64,000 bases of DNA from Climacium dendroides (Eukaryota; Streptophyta; Bryopsida; Hypnales; Climaciaceae). The DNA lies in NCBI GenBank assembly GCA_950106755.1, contig OX467082.1, positions 48,874,588 to 48,938,587 of the forward strand, in the 5' to 3' direction. The notes under the pieces were generated by a model. The model saw only the letters and a list, made by a program, of their open reading frames with translations, ran no database searches and was not told the DNA's origin. Position numbers and translations under genes: made by a program. The first letter of the stretch is position 1; each line of letters begins with the position of its first letter. Below, in pieces: positions 30,890 to 42,835 of the stretch.

Positions 30890-33860
30890 TAGGTTTTCAA
30901 GATAATTTTATAATGAATAACTTGGATTGGATTTTCCTGTTATCTAAAGTGACATTATGCATGGTAATTCAGTTCAAATCGACCTAAATTGTGGTCCTGA
31001 TCGCAACGAATTTTTGTATTCTCCGACTCCTAAAGCATTCTTGACCTTATTCTATACCAGTTACTCAAAAAAATTCTATGTAATAAGGTATGAGAAGTCT
31101 AACCTGTACGGTAGGTCTACGCTCGTATACTGTTGATTGAAGAATTTGCTTTCTAGATCTGGGAATCCCTAACGAATTAATACGGAATGTAAGATCGTGT
31201 ATGTTCAAGGACACATAATAGGACTAATGCAAGCATTGCATTCTTGTGTACAACATAACATTGACCAGGAATACATGAACATCAATGTTCATTGCCAAAC
31301 CTTAGGGTTCATGGATGTACTGAAATCATATTCACAACGATACATTGGAAACATGTTGCATGCACTCAAATCACATTCCCAAACCAACAATAAGACCTAA
31401 ACTGTAAACTGGATTACACGCTTCATTTAACGTAGATCACATACTGATTGGAGCACTGAAGCTTTCACTACGATAAAAGAAATCCTCCTTCGTGCTAATA
31501 CTGTGTATTATCTGTGCACTTAGCCCACTCTAGAGGTGCAAAAACGATGACTTCATTCAAAAACTTCCAAAATCAATGCGAGGCTATGACAGGCAGTTCA
31601 AAACCCTCCGAACAACAGTCCCCACATTATGGAATTATCTGCTGAATCAAAGACAATTACGTTTTAATGAAATGCATTCACATCTACATTTGGTACGAAT
31701 GATCTGCAATTGCAAACAATTGGGACAACAACATCCAATTGCATTTGATCTATTACATTTTCAGATTAGGAGTGACAAATTCAGAAAATCTTGTACCTGC
31801 ACGACGGACGCTGCAAGCACGACTTCGTGAACTAGGCGGCAATGCGAGCTATGAAGTAAATATGTGTCAACCTCAGATAGTGAAATTTTGAGTTAATTCT
31901 CGAAAGGAAGTCGAAATGCCAGTTGTACTCACTTCCAAAGGAAATGCATTGCGTTTTTTCAACAAAAGACGGCTTTAGTCTCATTCCCTTACACCTCAAT
32001 ATCAAAAAATTTAAGCAAAACAATAAAGACTGAAGGAATTGCACATGAATTCAAAATGTGGATTACATTCTTCGTCTTGAAGTTCTTAACAGCATCAAAA
32101 GAACTAATGTTCAAAATCACAATTCCTAAAGTAAATAACTGCGCAAACCTCAAACAGCAGGAAAATACTCACAGCAAGTTTGAAGCGTCCACGACGGAAA
32201 TTCGCAGCAAGCGCCACAACCGCAGTGTATCCCCTACGAAAAGTGTGCTCGTAGCATACACCACACACCTCACACTTCAATGCGCTCCACTCAAACGCAT
32301 ACACCGCACACTTCACACTTCAATGCACTCCATTCAGATGCACTTGTTGCACTCCTCGCAATCCAAAACGGAACCTCATACAAACAATAAGCAATAAGTG
32401 CTGCCAGAAGTGACTTGTTACTCGGAAAACAAAAGGGGAAAAAATTGTGTTCGTGCTCCAGCGACAATGACGGCAAACAAGGGTTTCGCTTAGGGTTTCG
32501 GGTCCGGAAGAGGACTGTGCGCGCCCCCCTTACCCGTCCTCTGCAGGGTAATGGCACCTTAAACCTGCCCATACACCAGTGGTTGGGGTGTCCTTAACCA
32601 GATACCCGCTGTCTGATACCCGACCAAGCATATCCGCCATAGTACTAGGGTTACTTGACCACAAATTATACCTAATATCATTTCCTTTGTCATCATGGAA
32701 ATTTTTGAATTAAAATAATGTAGAGGAACTGATGGGAAGACAAAATACTATAGATGCTCTTGTTATTCATACAAAATTGGAAGGATGAATGGTTGCACTG
32801 TAGGTGGACAATTATATGTGGCTTTTCTGTATGTATCATTCCTTTTTGATGAATGAGTTGAAACTCACAAGAAATTCTATTTGAACAACAATTATTAAGT
32901 ACTCTAGAATGAACTTTGAAGTTGTTAATTTAAATCAATTTAGGGTATATATACAGACAAGATTCTAAATCATAAGCTATTGTTAATTGTATTATTAGAA
33001 TAGAACCATAGGGATTGGCTTTTATTAACTCCATGACTAAATTATTAGGAAATTAGTATTTTTGATCATTATGTACTTCGTTATAGTTTCTAATTTTTAC
33101 ACATGTTTTGAAATTAGCACATTACTTAAACCTACAAATACTATACACCAAAAACAAATTTATTCTAAGATACAATACTCATACTACTCTACATTTTAAC
33201 TGCTAGTATTCATTAAAATGCCAACTGCTAGTATTCATTAAAATGAGAGTATTCCACTGAAACAAGAGTCATAAAAGTCTAATTTCATTCAAAAAAGGAG
33301 ACAGAAATTCCTCAATGAATATACAAACCATACATGAATTAAAATATAACGATCACAAGTAGGAATCAAATACAACAACTAAAAAGTAAACTTTAATATT
33401 GACCTTTTACTTGTACACCATGAGTTGCTCTATACATCTCCAACTACGATTGAGTAGGGGCAATGACACTATATTGTAGGCAACAAACTATAAAGGCTAG
33501 TAATGTAGTTCATTAAACTGAACTGTGTACAAGGTAGAAACTGCAAGTGTGATTCACTCGAGCACTAAAATGTCTGTAATATGCACACAAATGCATGACT
33601 ATACACTAAGAATAAGTACTATACGTGTCATTTACTCTTGAGCTCCACGATTGCCTTTGTCATTGTTGGCCCATGGCTATACTTGCTAGTAATCCATCAG
33701 CTTGAAAAGCCTGTGTACATTCTTAAACATCTAATCCCACAGATAAAAGAAATAAAAAGCGCATGCTGTCGGTGGTATACTATTATGTATATTGGGCCAT
33801 CCAATTGTAGGTACAAGAAATCCTGTCAAATGAGGTCGTTGCGCGAAACACCTCCTTGTT
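30890..33860. other. unassigned region, no supported gene
   Basis: Open frames are short and lack recognisable domains. At 32260-32341 a ~40-bp unit (CACACTTCAATGCRCTCCAYTCA) is repeated twice in tandem. The rest is AT-rich, single-copy-looking sequence. Possibly more 5' sequence of gene H, but I cannot place exons. Confidence 0.4.
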
Positions 33861-34136
33861 CTAAACTTCCAGCAATACCACCGTCGACATTTCCACATCT
33901 AAGGAAGGGCCCACATCCTTACCATACAATTTTCGCTGTGTTGCTCTATCACAAGGTAAAGGCGACATTGGTGTAACAAAAACATCTTTAGATTTCATCG
34001 GCGAAGGAGAACAAGATTTTGGAAGATGTAGCTCCATCTTAACCCCTAAACATTTGGAGTATTTTCCCAAATTGACAATTTGGAAAAAACCATCATACAG
34101 TACAATTTGGAAGAATATTTTGGAATTTCTATACAA
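33861..34136 (-). pseudogene. fragment related to the HAD-domain gene tail
   Basis: A 91-codon minus-strand frame contains CDRATQRKLYGKDVGPSLD, which matches SDRMTQRKLYGEEGCPSIG in the C-terminal part of the HAD-type pseudogene near 6580-6650. Only this tail is preserved, and nothing of the phosphatase domain is visible nearby. It suggests the HAD-type gene is a multi-copy family in this genome. Confidence 0.5.
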
Positions 34137-34439
34137 ATAGAAGTTGTAGATTTTGAGTTTCAGATTCCATCCATATAGTTAGATTCACTAATGCTATCAC
34201 CACTCTTTTTCTATGATTTTTGAAATGGAAACTCTAGAATTCCTTTTAAATTCAATTACATGCAAGCTATTATCATTTTTTAAGTAAATCTTGTTGGAAT
34301 GGATTTGAAATGAGGTTCTCTAGACATTGTGATTTTTTGAAATTTCTATGTTCTTTACATCTATGACCTCATTTTTATAGATCCAATTTTGACTTAGAAT
34401 CAATGCAAGTTGACTACTTAACACACTTCCATATATGTA

Positions 34440-36090
34440 ATTTCAGAAAAATACTAGTGGTTGGCACTTGCTACGCTACGCATAAACCATTCTGTTGTAT
34501 TAGAAGATTTTAAATAATTTTTAATCTAACAAATTTTTCAAATCATTTGGTAATAATGATAAAAAAATTCAAGTTACAAAAGGTAAAAACTCATAAAATC
34601 ACAAAATTATGAAAGTGAATTGAAGTTTGAAGCCAAAGAAGCAATAAAATACCAATTCTTTTATATCACTCTATTCATATTTTTGTAATTTTCACCTCTC
34701 TTCAATGACCATATTTTTGTAATTTTGGAGAGTTTAGAGGTGTGATATTGCAGAGACCAATGTATTTCTATAGTATCACAAATTTTGAAAATGTGATATT
34801 ACACACTTGGTGGCTTGGTGCTTGTTTTGCTAAGCAAAAAATTAAAATATTTGATTTATTACTGTATTATTCTATAGGCATCCTTAAAATTAAAATCTTT
34901 ACAAGCATGTTGAATTATTGTATGTAAAGATATAATATGTGCATGAAGTTTGAAGCCAAAATAAGCAATCAAATTGCCACTTCTGTAATATAACTGTATC
35001 AATCTCCAGTAATATCAATTCTTCTGAACAACCATTATATTTTTGTAAATTAGAGAGCTTGAAAAGTTTGAAAATGTGATATTATAGAGGATATTTTATT
35101 ATTCTAATAATATAGATTTTGAAAATGTCATATTACACAAGCCATTTTATTATTGTAATGATATAAAGTTTGAATATGTGATATTCTAGAGGTCCTTATG
35201 ATTTTAATAGTATGACTAGCGGTTGCCACTTGCTATGCTATGCATTCACCATTAAAATTTCATTAAAATTTTATGTATTAGATAGAAGGCAAAGCAAGAA
35301 TTTCAATAAATCTTCCAATAAAAATTACTAAAAATTTCATATAATTTTTTAAATAAATAAGCATATACTGAAATAAACAATAGGAATTTAACGAATGATG
35401 AATGAAATACATGCAATGATGAATATGGTGAAAGATACACATACATTAGAATGCATTAGAAATTTCAATTCAATTGTTACAAACAATGGCAACTCAAATA
35501 GAAGAAATTAAAGGAAAAACTTGTAAATCTCAAAAACTTCGTGAACAATTTAATTGTTGTGAAATCCAAAATCAATTCAATCTAATAAATTTCTCAAATC
35601 ATGTGGTAATAGCAATACATAATTCAAATCAGAAGCTCAAAGCTCACAAAAGCAGAAAAGCATAGAAATGCAAAAGAAGTATAAAGCCAAGAAAAGCAAT
35701 GGAATTGCTACTTTTATAATATCACCATACTAATCCTCTTTAATATCACTTCAATTGCAACGACTATATTATTTCTATAATATCACCCTCTGTACAAAGT
35801 GATATTACAAAGGTGATTGTGAACTACTACTGTATTTCAATAATATCACATTGTTTGAAAATATGATTTCTATGTATGCATGATTGGAAATATTTTAATA
35901 AAATAATTAAAATTATTATTATTAAGACTTATCAAAATCATTATCATGCATTCTATTCAAATATATCAAATTTCTACTAATATGTGATACAATGAATACG
36001 TAGTATAGTAAGTACGAGCCCCTAATATTAATGATAGCATTTGTGATATTACAAAGGGACTTATGATTTTAGTAGTATGATGAACTTTGA
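34440..36090. repeat. diverged AT-rich long tandem repeat
   Basis: Two or three degenerate copies of a unit of several hundred bp. The block GGTTGSCACTTGCTAYGCTAYGCAT recurs at about 34452 and 35221. A GAAGTTTGAAGCCAAA.AAGCAAT block followed by clustered GTGATATTACA words recurs at about 34622, 34943 and 35675. No coding potential. Confidence 0.5.
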
Positions 36091-36511
36091 TTCCAAGTGA
36101 ATGGGTAATTATTTGGGTAATATTTTTGACTTTGCCAAGGATACTAATTGATTTATTGTATGTCTTTCATAATGTTCTATAATTTTAAACAAAAAGAGTA
36201 ATTCCAAGAAATCATGATTAGTCGACTTTGAAAGAATTTTGAGCTTGTACCTATTTTTTTCTTTGGTATTAGGTTGAAGTCCACGACTTTTGCATGAGTG
36301 GTTCATAAAAGTACATGGACTTTTACATTTTTTTAACTACTCAAACCCATTTGAAGAAGTATCAATTATTTTTTTTGAAGTTCATTTGTAAGGCTTTGGT
36401 TCATACCAAGTATTAAAACTTTTTTTTTTCCAATTTTTTCAATGTTTATTTATGTATTCTTTTTTCAAATGTTCAACATTTAATCCAAATTTTTTACACT
36501 GGACCTTCAAC

Positions 36512-36565
36512 CCCAAACCTAGAAAACCCTAAACCCTAAAATCCTAAATCCTACACAAACCCTAA
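36512..36565. repeat. short interstitial telomere-like block
   Basis: Imperfect run of CCCTAAA-type heptamers (AAACCCTAAACCCTAAA and near-matches). This is the Arabidopsis-type plant telomere word, and it supports a plant nuclear origin. Too short to be a telomere; it could be a telo-box or a repair scar. Confidence 0.5.
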
Positions 36566-37500
36566 AGTGTTGTTTACATTTTGTACACCAAAATTCATAA
36601 ACAAAGAGATTTTATTTTTGAAACACAAAGTCAATTTCTTTACAAAAGTTCAATACATTCTTCTCATATGCATTGTTGCGTGGCAAGAAAAAGGAAGGAG
36701 AGCATGTCTCACCTACTTCTAAAAATCATTAATGTTAGACAAAAAATTGCGCGCAAAATTTGCTTTGTCAACACTGTGATTTACCAAAAAAAAATTGCAG
36801 TAGTTGACTTTGCAAATCCGCAAACACCTGAAATAGGCTTGAATCTGAAGAATGCACTGTAAAGTGGATGACTATTTTTCTAATCAAAGACTGCACGAAC
36901 TTCTCCCAAAGATCATGTGGCCTGAAAAAGTGCTACAAAGTGGAAAACGAATCTCCCGAAAAAAAATTTGAAATTTGAATTCTTTTTGTTTTAGCGCGGC
37001 CCTCCTCCGGCGCCAAAACTTTGCTCCCCCCAGCGCGGGTGCTTTGTATATGCGCGTTGAGATTGTTAGTGTCGTTCTCATTCTCATTTGGCTTTTCTTG
37101 TGTGATCGTGAACTTGTTCAACCTCTCCGTTATTCATTGTTGTAATTTTTTTCTGTTGTGGTTTGAAGACTTTAAACGCGGCACAGTTGGACGAGGCATT
37201 CTGTGGTTCAAGGTGCGCTTTGTGTACAACCAACAGATGAAAGCATTTTCTTTGTCCAGTCATTTCTAGCACTACTTTGTGCATAGTCATGTAACACAAT
37301 AGATTTCAAGTTCGACAGAGTTCTCCTCTTCTTCTTGTACATTTCAGTTTCGTAATGAGGAATTTGTAATGTGCTCATACATTTTCAAGTACAAGTTCAA
37401 TTTTAAGTCATCATACTAAATTCAATTTCTGCGGTGTGAATAGGTACCCTGGTTTGTAGCCGTAAAATCCGGGTCTATATTTAGAAACTTCTTGGGCTAC
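36566..37500. other. unassigned region before palindrome cluster 2
   Basis: Contains short frames on both strands (for example 36581-36862 and 37021-37269), none recognisable. The segment 36980-37060 is GC-richer (CGGCGCCAAAACTTTGC...CAGCGCGGG), unlike its AT-rich surroundings, and could be a promoter or element edge. Not assigned. Confidence 0.35.
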
Positions 37501-37520
37501 ATGTTTTTGAAGACTTGCAA

Positions 37521-38672
37521 TTTAGGACGGTCCGTCCTAAAACGCAAGTTGACCATGTCATGATTCGTATTTCATGTCGAGCATATTATGTTTTTGTAAG
37601 AAGTGCAGTTTAGGTCGGTCCGACCTAAATTGCATTGCGATTGGGAATAATTTTATGAATATTAAAACAGAATACACTAATATTGAATCCAATTTCCTTG
37701 ACCCTATTCATGCAGTTTAGGGCGGTCCGCCCTAAATTGCAGATTGACAAACTTAAATATTTTTGAAGACTTAAATAAGTTGGGGTTTCTAATAAATAAT
37801 CACAAAATCAATAGTTTGGATATGCACTTTAGGTCAGTCCGCCCTAAAGTGAAATGCATCAATGCCTTAATTTATATTCAATATAAACGAAATTTTTACT
37901 AGCGGGATGAGCAGTTTAGGTCGGTCCGCCCTGAATTGCAATGCATCATTTACCCACTCAAATAAAGACAATTTATAACTACACTATATATACTATCATT
38001 GCAGTTTAGGGCAGTCCGTCTTAAACTACATACTGACAAACCTAAATGTTTCAAAAGCATTAACTAGGCAAGTATTGCTATATCTTCAATAGACCGAGAG
38101 TCTGGACATACACTTTAGGACGGTCCGCCCTAAATTGCATTGCAACAGTTTCATTACTTGCACAACAGTGAAGAAAGAAGGTTCTTGTTCAATCTGGAAT
38201 GGTCTTCGACAACCCTCACATAGTTTTTACAAGTCATGCAGTTTAGGGAGGTCCGCCCTAAAATGCAGTTCTTCCATGTTCAATTTCAAGGATTTCAGGA
38301 TGTCCAGTCTTGAAAAGTCTTTAATATTTCACACTATGTTCATGCAGTTTAGGTAGGTCCACCCTAAATTGAAATGCCACAATTTTAGTACTTAAATAAG
38401 AAAATATGAGGGGATGTCTTATTTAGTTTCTAAAATCTGACAAAGTGGTCATGTTGTTTGCCTAAAACGGCCACACCATTGATATTGATAGATTTTCCTT
38501 TTCCAAGAAAATGAATGAGGTCTATGCCATCTGCGTTTAGAAAACTTCACACTACTATCAAACAGCTAAGGGTTGTCCGCCATACAATGATCATTAATTT
38601 ATATGAGATTGGTCTTCATTAATCTAGAACTTTGTCTGTCTAGTTGTACAGTTTAGGGAGGTCCGCCCTAAA
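37521..38672. repeat. palindrome cluster 2, 5' of gene T
   Basis: Ten members at 37521, 37609, 37716, 37828, 37915, 38005, 38114, 38242, 38348 and 38652 (each 21 bp), plus a degenerate one near 38566. Steps are 87-128 bp up to 38348. Most are preceded by GCAG or GCA and followed by TTGCA, extending the inverted repeat to about 14-bp arms. Three have perfect but different arms: TTTAGGACGG (37521), TTTAGGTCGG (37609) and TTTAGGGCGG (37716), each with its exact complement. The sequence between copies is unrelated, so this is a spaced array and not an ordinary tandem repeat. Confidence 0.85.
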
Positions 38673-38774
38673 TTGCATTTACATAAATTAATAAATTACA
38701 TTAAATAAAATTTGACAGGTCTTTCTTCATCTATTAATTTTCTATTCAGATTGTGGTTTATACTTACAGATAAT

Positions 38775-41739
38775 ATGGGCTCCGTTGATGTCCCACTTGA
38801 CCTCATGGACTCATCAGAGGATGAGCTCCAAGTACTTCAAGAAATGAGTGTTGGCGTTCCTGAGTGTGAAGGGCTTCCTTGCCAAAAATGGAATACAAGG
38901 TTTGTTACTTTGTATAATGGAGAGGGCGTTCTTGTTGGAGAAGGTACTTGTCATAGTGTGAATTCAGATCTTGTACTTGGTGTCATTGGACCTCTTGGAG
39001 ACACTCATGTATCAATGCACATTTCAAAATCACAATTTGAAGTGGACATTTCTGAAGAAAATGTCTTTTCATTAGTAGCTTGGCCTATTGAGCTTGTGCA
39101 CTGTCGTGGTGCAAGTTTACGCGATCATGAACACAGAGACAAATTCAACCGTCTGCAAGCAAGTTTACTTAATCCACCATCATCACTAGAAGAACCCCGC
39201 GTTTAACTTGACGGATTTTTTTGCGCATCATGTTACAATTTCATGTTTTTATGTCAAAAATTACGTCCAATGTAACATCAAGTTTCTTCTAGTGCATCCA
39301 AATCTGCTAGGACCTATGCAAGTGCCAACCGAAATCCGCCTCGTCAAACTGCTGTCAAAGCAAAAGACCTCCTTACACAAGAGTCAATCAACATGGTGTC
39401 TAGCAAGGTGTGTTGCAATAAGAATTGTGTCCAACCATTCCCGAGGGAGAAAATTCGGGCATTTCGAGAAAGAATGTACATAAATTCAACATTTAAACAC
39501 CGTGCCTTCATGAAGGCTGATGTGCACAGACAAATTCATGAAGGTGCATGTCGAAGGAAGATGGTTACAATTGAAGGCATAAATGTGTGTTTGCGCGCAT
39601 GGATGCTTATTGCGGGGGTTGCTAAGTCTACATTCTATCACTACTCAAAATACATGAAGCTCGATCGAGAAGCAAGGGATCACGGTAATATAGGATTGTT
39701 GAAGCCTAGAGAACATACCCTACAAGCAATAGCTTCTTTAAAGTGCATCCTTAATAGGGAAGCCGATCATATGCCGCATTGCACCCAAAGTTTGAAGGCA
39801 GGTGAGAAGGTTGTGTCAAAGATTCTTCCGACCTCATTTCAATGGAAGGACCAATTGAAGAAACTCAATGATTCCAAATCGGCTTTCGGGTTGAAGGAGA
39901 TCTCCACTTCAAACTTGAGTAAAATAAGGTCCACAAAGTTCTCAGAGTTCGATGGGAAGAAGCCAGGGGATAATTTTGCTCGGTGTGCTACTTGTGACAA
40001 GCTAAATGAGCTTGTTAAGGGTGCTTTCAGTGGATCTCAAACTGCTTTGAAATGGGCAAGAAGATTGGATAGGCATTTTACCATTGCTCGTGCTCATAGG
40101 GATGTATATTACATCAATCGAGAGTTGTCGTTTAAGTCTCCGCATGAATGTCTTACAATCATACACGACAAAATGGATCACCCGAAAACCGCTTGTCCTG
40201 TGTTCTCTCACAAGAGTAAAGAACTCGATGGCCTCATGAAGCTACCAGTTTCTGTGACGGGCATGCTTGCACATGGTCATGCAGATGTACGCTACGCGCA
40301 TTATGGCTTGGATGTCTTCTCCCATGACTCCAACTATAGCGTTGGATCAATGACAAAGTTGTTGCGAGATTTAAAGTTAGTTCCAAAGTCTTCTTCTCGA
40401 GAGTTGTTCAAAAATTCAAAGTCCACTAATTTGTTTAAGGCTGTGCTAGAGGGTGCAGACATGTGCAACGTGTCACTACCGCCATTACCAAATACTTTAG
40501 CTCCAGCCACGCGACTATTGCCCATTTTGAACGTGCAGATGGACAATGCCACTAGAGACAACAAGAATAGATATGTTTTCTATTTTTGGTCTTTACTTGT
40601 TGCAAACAAAATCTTCCGGGAAGTGTACATGAACTTCATGATTGTGGGTTACACACATGACGACATAGATGCGTTGTTTGGAAGATGGAGCATGGATTTG
40701 AAGAAAGACAACTTCTCAATAGTACCAGCACTAATGAAGTCATTCATGGATGTGGATTCCATCCCCGTTATCCCTCACCTTATTGAAGAAGTGCCCGATT
40801 TCAAGGGTTTTATAGCAGGGTCACTTGTTGATGGTGATGACATCCTCGTTGGACACACAAAACCACATCAGTTGAAGTTCTATCTGGACTTAACGAGGTA
40901 CCCTGTTATGAAATACAAACTTCTTTGCACTGATGCAGAGTGGTTAGGAGAAGATAGAAGAGGCATCAAATTATAGAAAGAAGATGCTGGAGGGCAAAGT
41001 TTGTGGCCACGGGGTGAACCGCTGCCTGTTCCGTTGAAGCCTATAAAAGGCTTAGATGACATTGTCAAAGGTGTGTCGGGGTTTGTGAAATATTGGGACA
41101 ATTTATGCAATGCAGACATCACCGGGGATTACCTAAGACGTTACGAGTACATAGTGAAGTACTGGCGTGGCATCAAGGTAGTGTTGATGGAACCATTACC
41201 TACCTTTGGTGTTTTGAGAGATGGTTTTTGGCCAACTTTACGAGCCGTAGCAAATCGAGCGGATGAATTGAACAAGAAAGGTGAAGAGCATGAAGAGTTT
41301 GGGGAGGATGACCCGTACGTTGGGCCGTTGAATGGTTGTCCAAATCCATCCTTTCGGGTAGCTCGAGATTTTTTTGAAGGCTATTTTGTTGCAGTTCGCC
41401 CCGTAGATGGTGACACTCATCCGGTGTGGATTGCAAGGGCATTGTCTGATCCGAACTGCAGCCCAGAAAATCCAAATTGTGTCCTTATTTAATACTTCCA
41501 TCCAACATCAAGGAATCCGTTGAAGCCTATAAAAGGTTAGATTTCTATATCGGATGGGACAGCGAAAGAGGTCTATGTTTGAATGTCGATGAAACTGAAC
41601 CTCCTGTTTGGCAACACACTGATGCTCTTATGACAGCGTGGAAGTCAAGGATCAAGAAAGACACTCAGGAGTGCATGATCAAGATCCCTGCTATACAAAT
41701 TGAAGTCATCAACAAGAGCTTGACTTCCTATAATTGAAA
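38775..41739 (+). pseudogene. transposase-like gene T (RNase-H-like, DN..NKNR / THDDID motifs)
   Basis: ATG at 38775 (MGSVDVPLDLMDSSEDE) just after a possible 3' splice site (ACTTACAG, 38762-38769). The N-terminal domain contains LVLGVIGPLGDTHVSMHIS and SLVAWPIELV, the pattern of the DUF8039-like module in plant En/Spm-related proteins. After a MITE (39184-39294) the same frame continues with a Cys-rich start (KVCCNKNCVQPFPREKI), RRKMVTIEGINVCLRAW, CATCDKL, then QMDNATRDNKNRYVF and VGYTHDDIDALFGRWS, motifs of the DUF7869-type family seen in plants, oomycetes and animals that look like an RNase-H-fold nuclease core. Damage: TAG 40974, TAA 41490 and a frame change near 41490-41540, then RLDFYIGWDSERGL to 41737. 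About 940 codons. Probably a domesticated or dead transposase. Confidence 0.6.
39184..39294. mobile_element. intact 111-bp CACTAGAAGAA MITE in gene T
   Basis: Starts CACTAGAAGAACCCC and ends TTTCTTCTAGTG (11-bp inverted ends), flanked by CAT at 39181-39183 and CAT at 39295-39297. Element plus one duplication is 114 bp, a multiple of three, and the gene T frame is the same on both sides, though the MITE itself carries a stop. The ends match those of the 1071-bp CACTA element at 546-1616, so one transposase probably moved both. Confidence 0.85.
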
Positions 41740-42560
41740 AGCCATATGTACATAAGGGTATATGTGGTATGCTTTATTTTGTATTTCCCATCCACATATT
41801 GTGTGTAATAGATGGAATTTATATATTGCAGTAGATGGCATATACTTTAATTTTGTTGGTTTGGATTTATAGTTTGGTATTGCTTATATGCTTTGAAATG
41901 TAGCTTTTGTTTTTACGAAACAAGAGTATTCAGTTTCAATTATAATAAATTGCTTCTAAGTACATTTGAGTTTTATTTTTTTTCTATGTTTTAATTTATT
42001 TTTGTTGAAGCACTTATGCTATAATATCTATGACAAATATTATTAATAATTTGAAGCAACTGGAAAAAATGGGTGGTGGTTATAATCACTATGTGTTTGA
42101 TAACTGTGTTAAGTACTTGTCACAATTCAGATAGGGGGCCAATTGATTGTTACAACTTTCCTAGCTGCATGTATAGATCATTAGGCAGCACCAAGTCATG
42201 CCTGTCCCTCAACCGCTTATACAAATTCAATGGGAATCAAACTCGAACCGTTTAAATGACATGAACCATCATTTACAACCAACTTCAAAGCTCATGACTT
42301 GGTGTTCAAAAAGTAAAGATTTTCTGTATATTAATGTTAGCATTGATGCTTGGAATTTGAACTAATGTTCGAATTAGAGACTTTGTATGTCACTACACCC
42401 TCATTTTAATGGAAATTACATTAAAAAATTAGTATGTCTACTATTTGTCAACCTAAATTATGTACAAAAAATCCATTTGTATTGGTATCAAAATCGACAA
42501 TATTATTTTGGGAGAGTTCTAAACTCCCAAAATTTTGAATATAGCGTTGGTTAGGGAATG
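41740..42560. other. AT-rich flank downstream of gene T
   Basis: No gene supported. AT-rich with runs of T. It may include the 3' UTR of gene T. The right edge grades into the truncated end of element D. Confidence 0.35.
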
Positions 42561-42732
42561 GAAACCTCCAAACACTTGAATTAAGCCCAAAAAGATGCAC
42601 GTTGAAAATAATGGGACGGATGTGAATGACCACAAAGGTCCATCAAAACCTAACTTATACTAAACCTAACATCATCCTGAAAATCCCACAAAACATTTCT
42701 ACTAGCCTGCTAGATTTCCGGTAATCTCCATT

Positions 42733-42824
42733 AGATCCTATTTTTCCGGCTTTGACGGCCGGATTCCGATACACTACTAGATCCTATTTTTCTGGCTTTG
42801 ATGGCCGGACTTCGGTACACTCAC
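42733..42824. repeat. 46-bp tandem duplication in tail of D
   Basis: Two copies with period 46 (start AGATCCTATTTTTC, contains CTTTGAYGGCCGGA). Copies differ at a few sites, mostly C/T. Local duplication in LTR tail sequence. Confidence 0.75.
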
Positions 42825-42835
42825 AAAATCCCCCA

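Noticed and set aside
36512..36565. True telomere or chromosome end
   Set aside because: Only a few imperfect heptamers, in the interior of the window with ordinary sequence on both sides.
30122..38672. CRISPR-like array
   Set aside because: The repeats are spaced at about 100 bp, vary in sequence, are palindromic and lie in a plant-type nuclear context with introns. No cas genes and no fixed spacer length.
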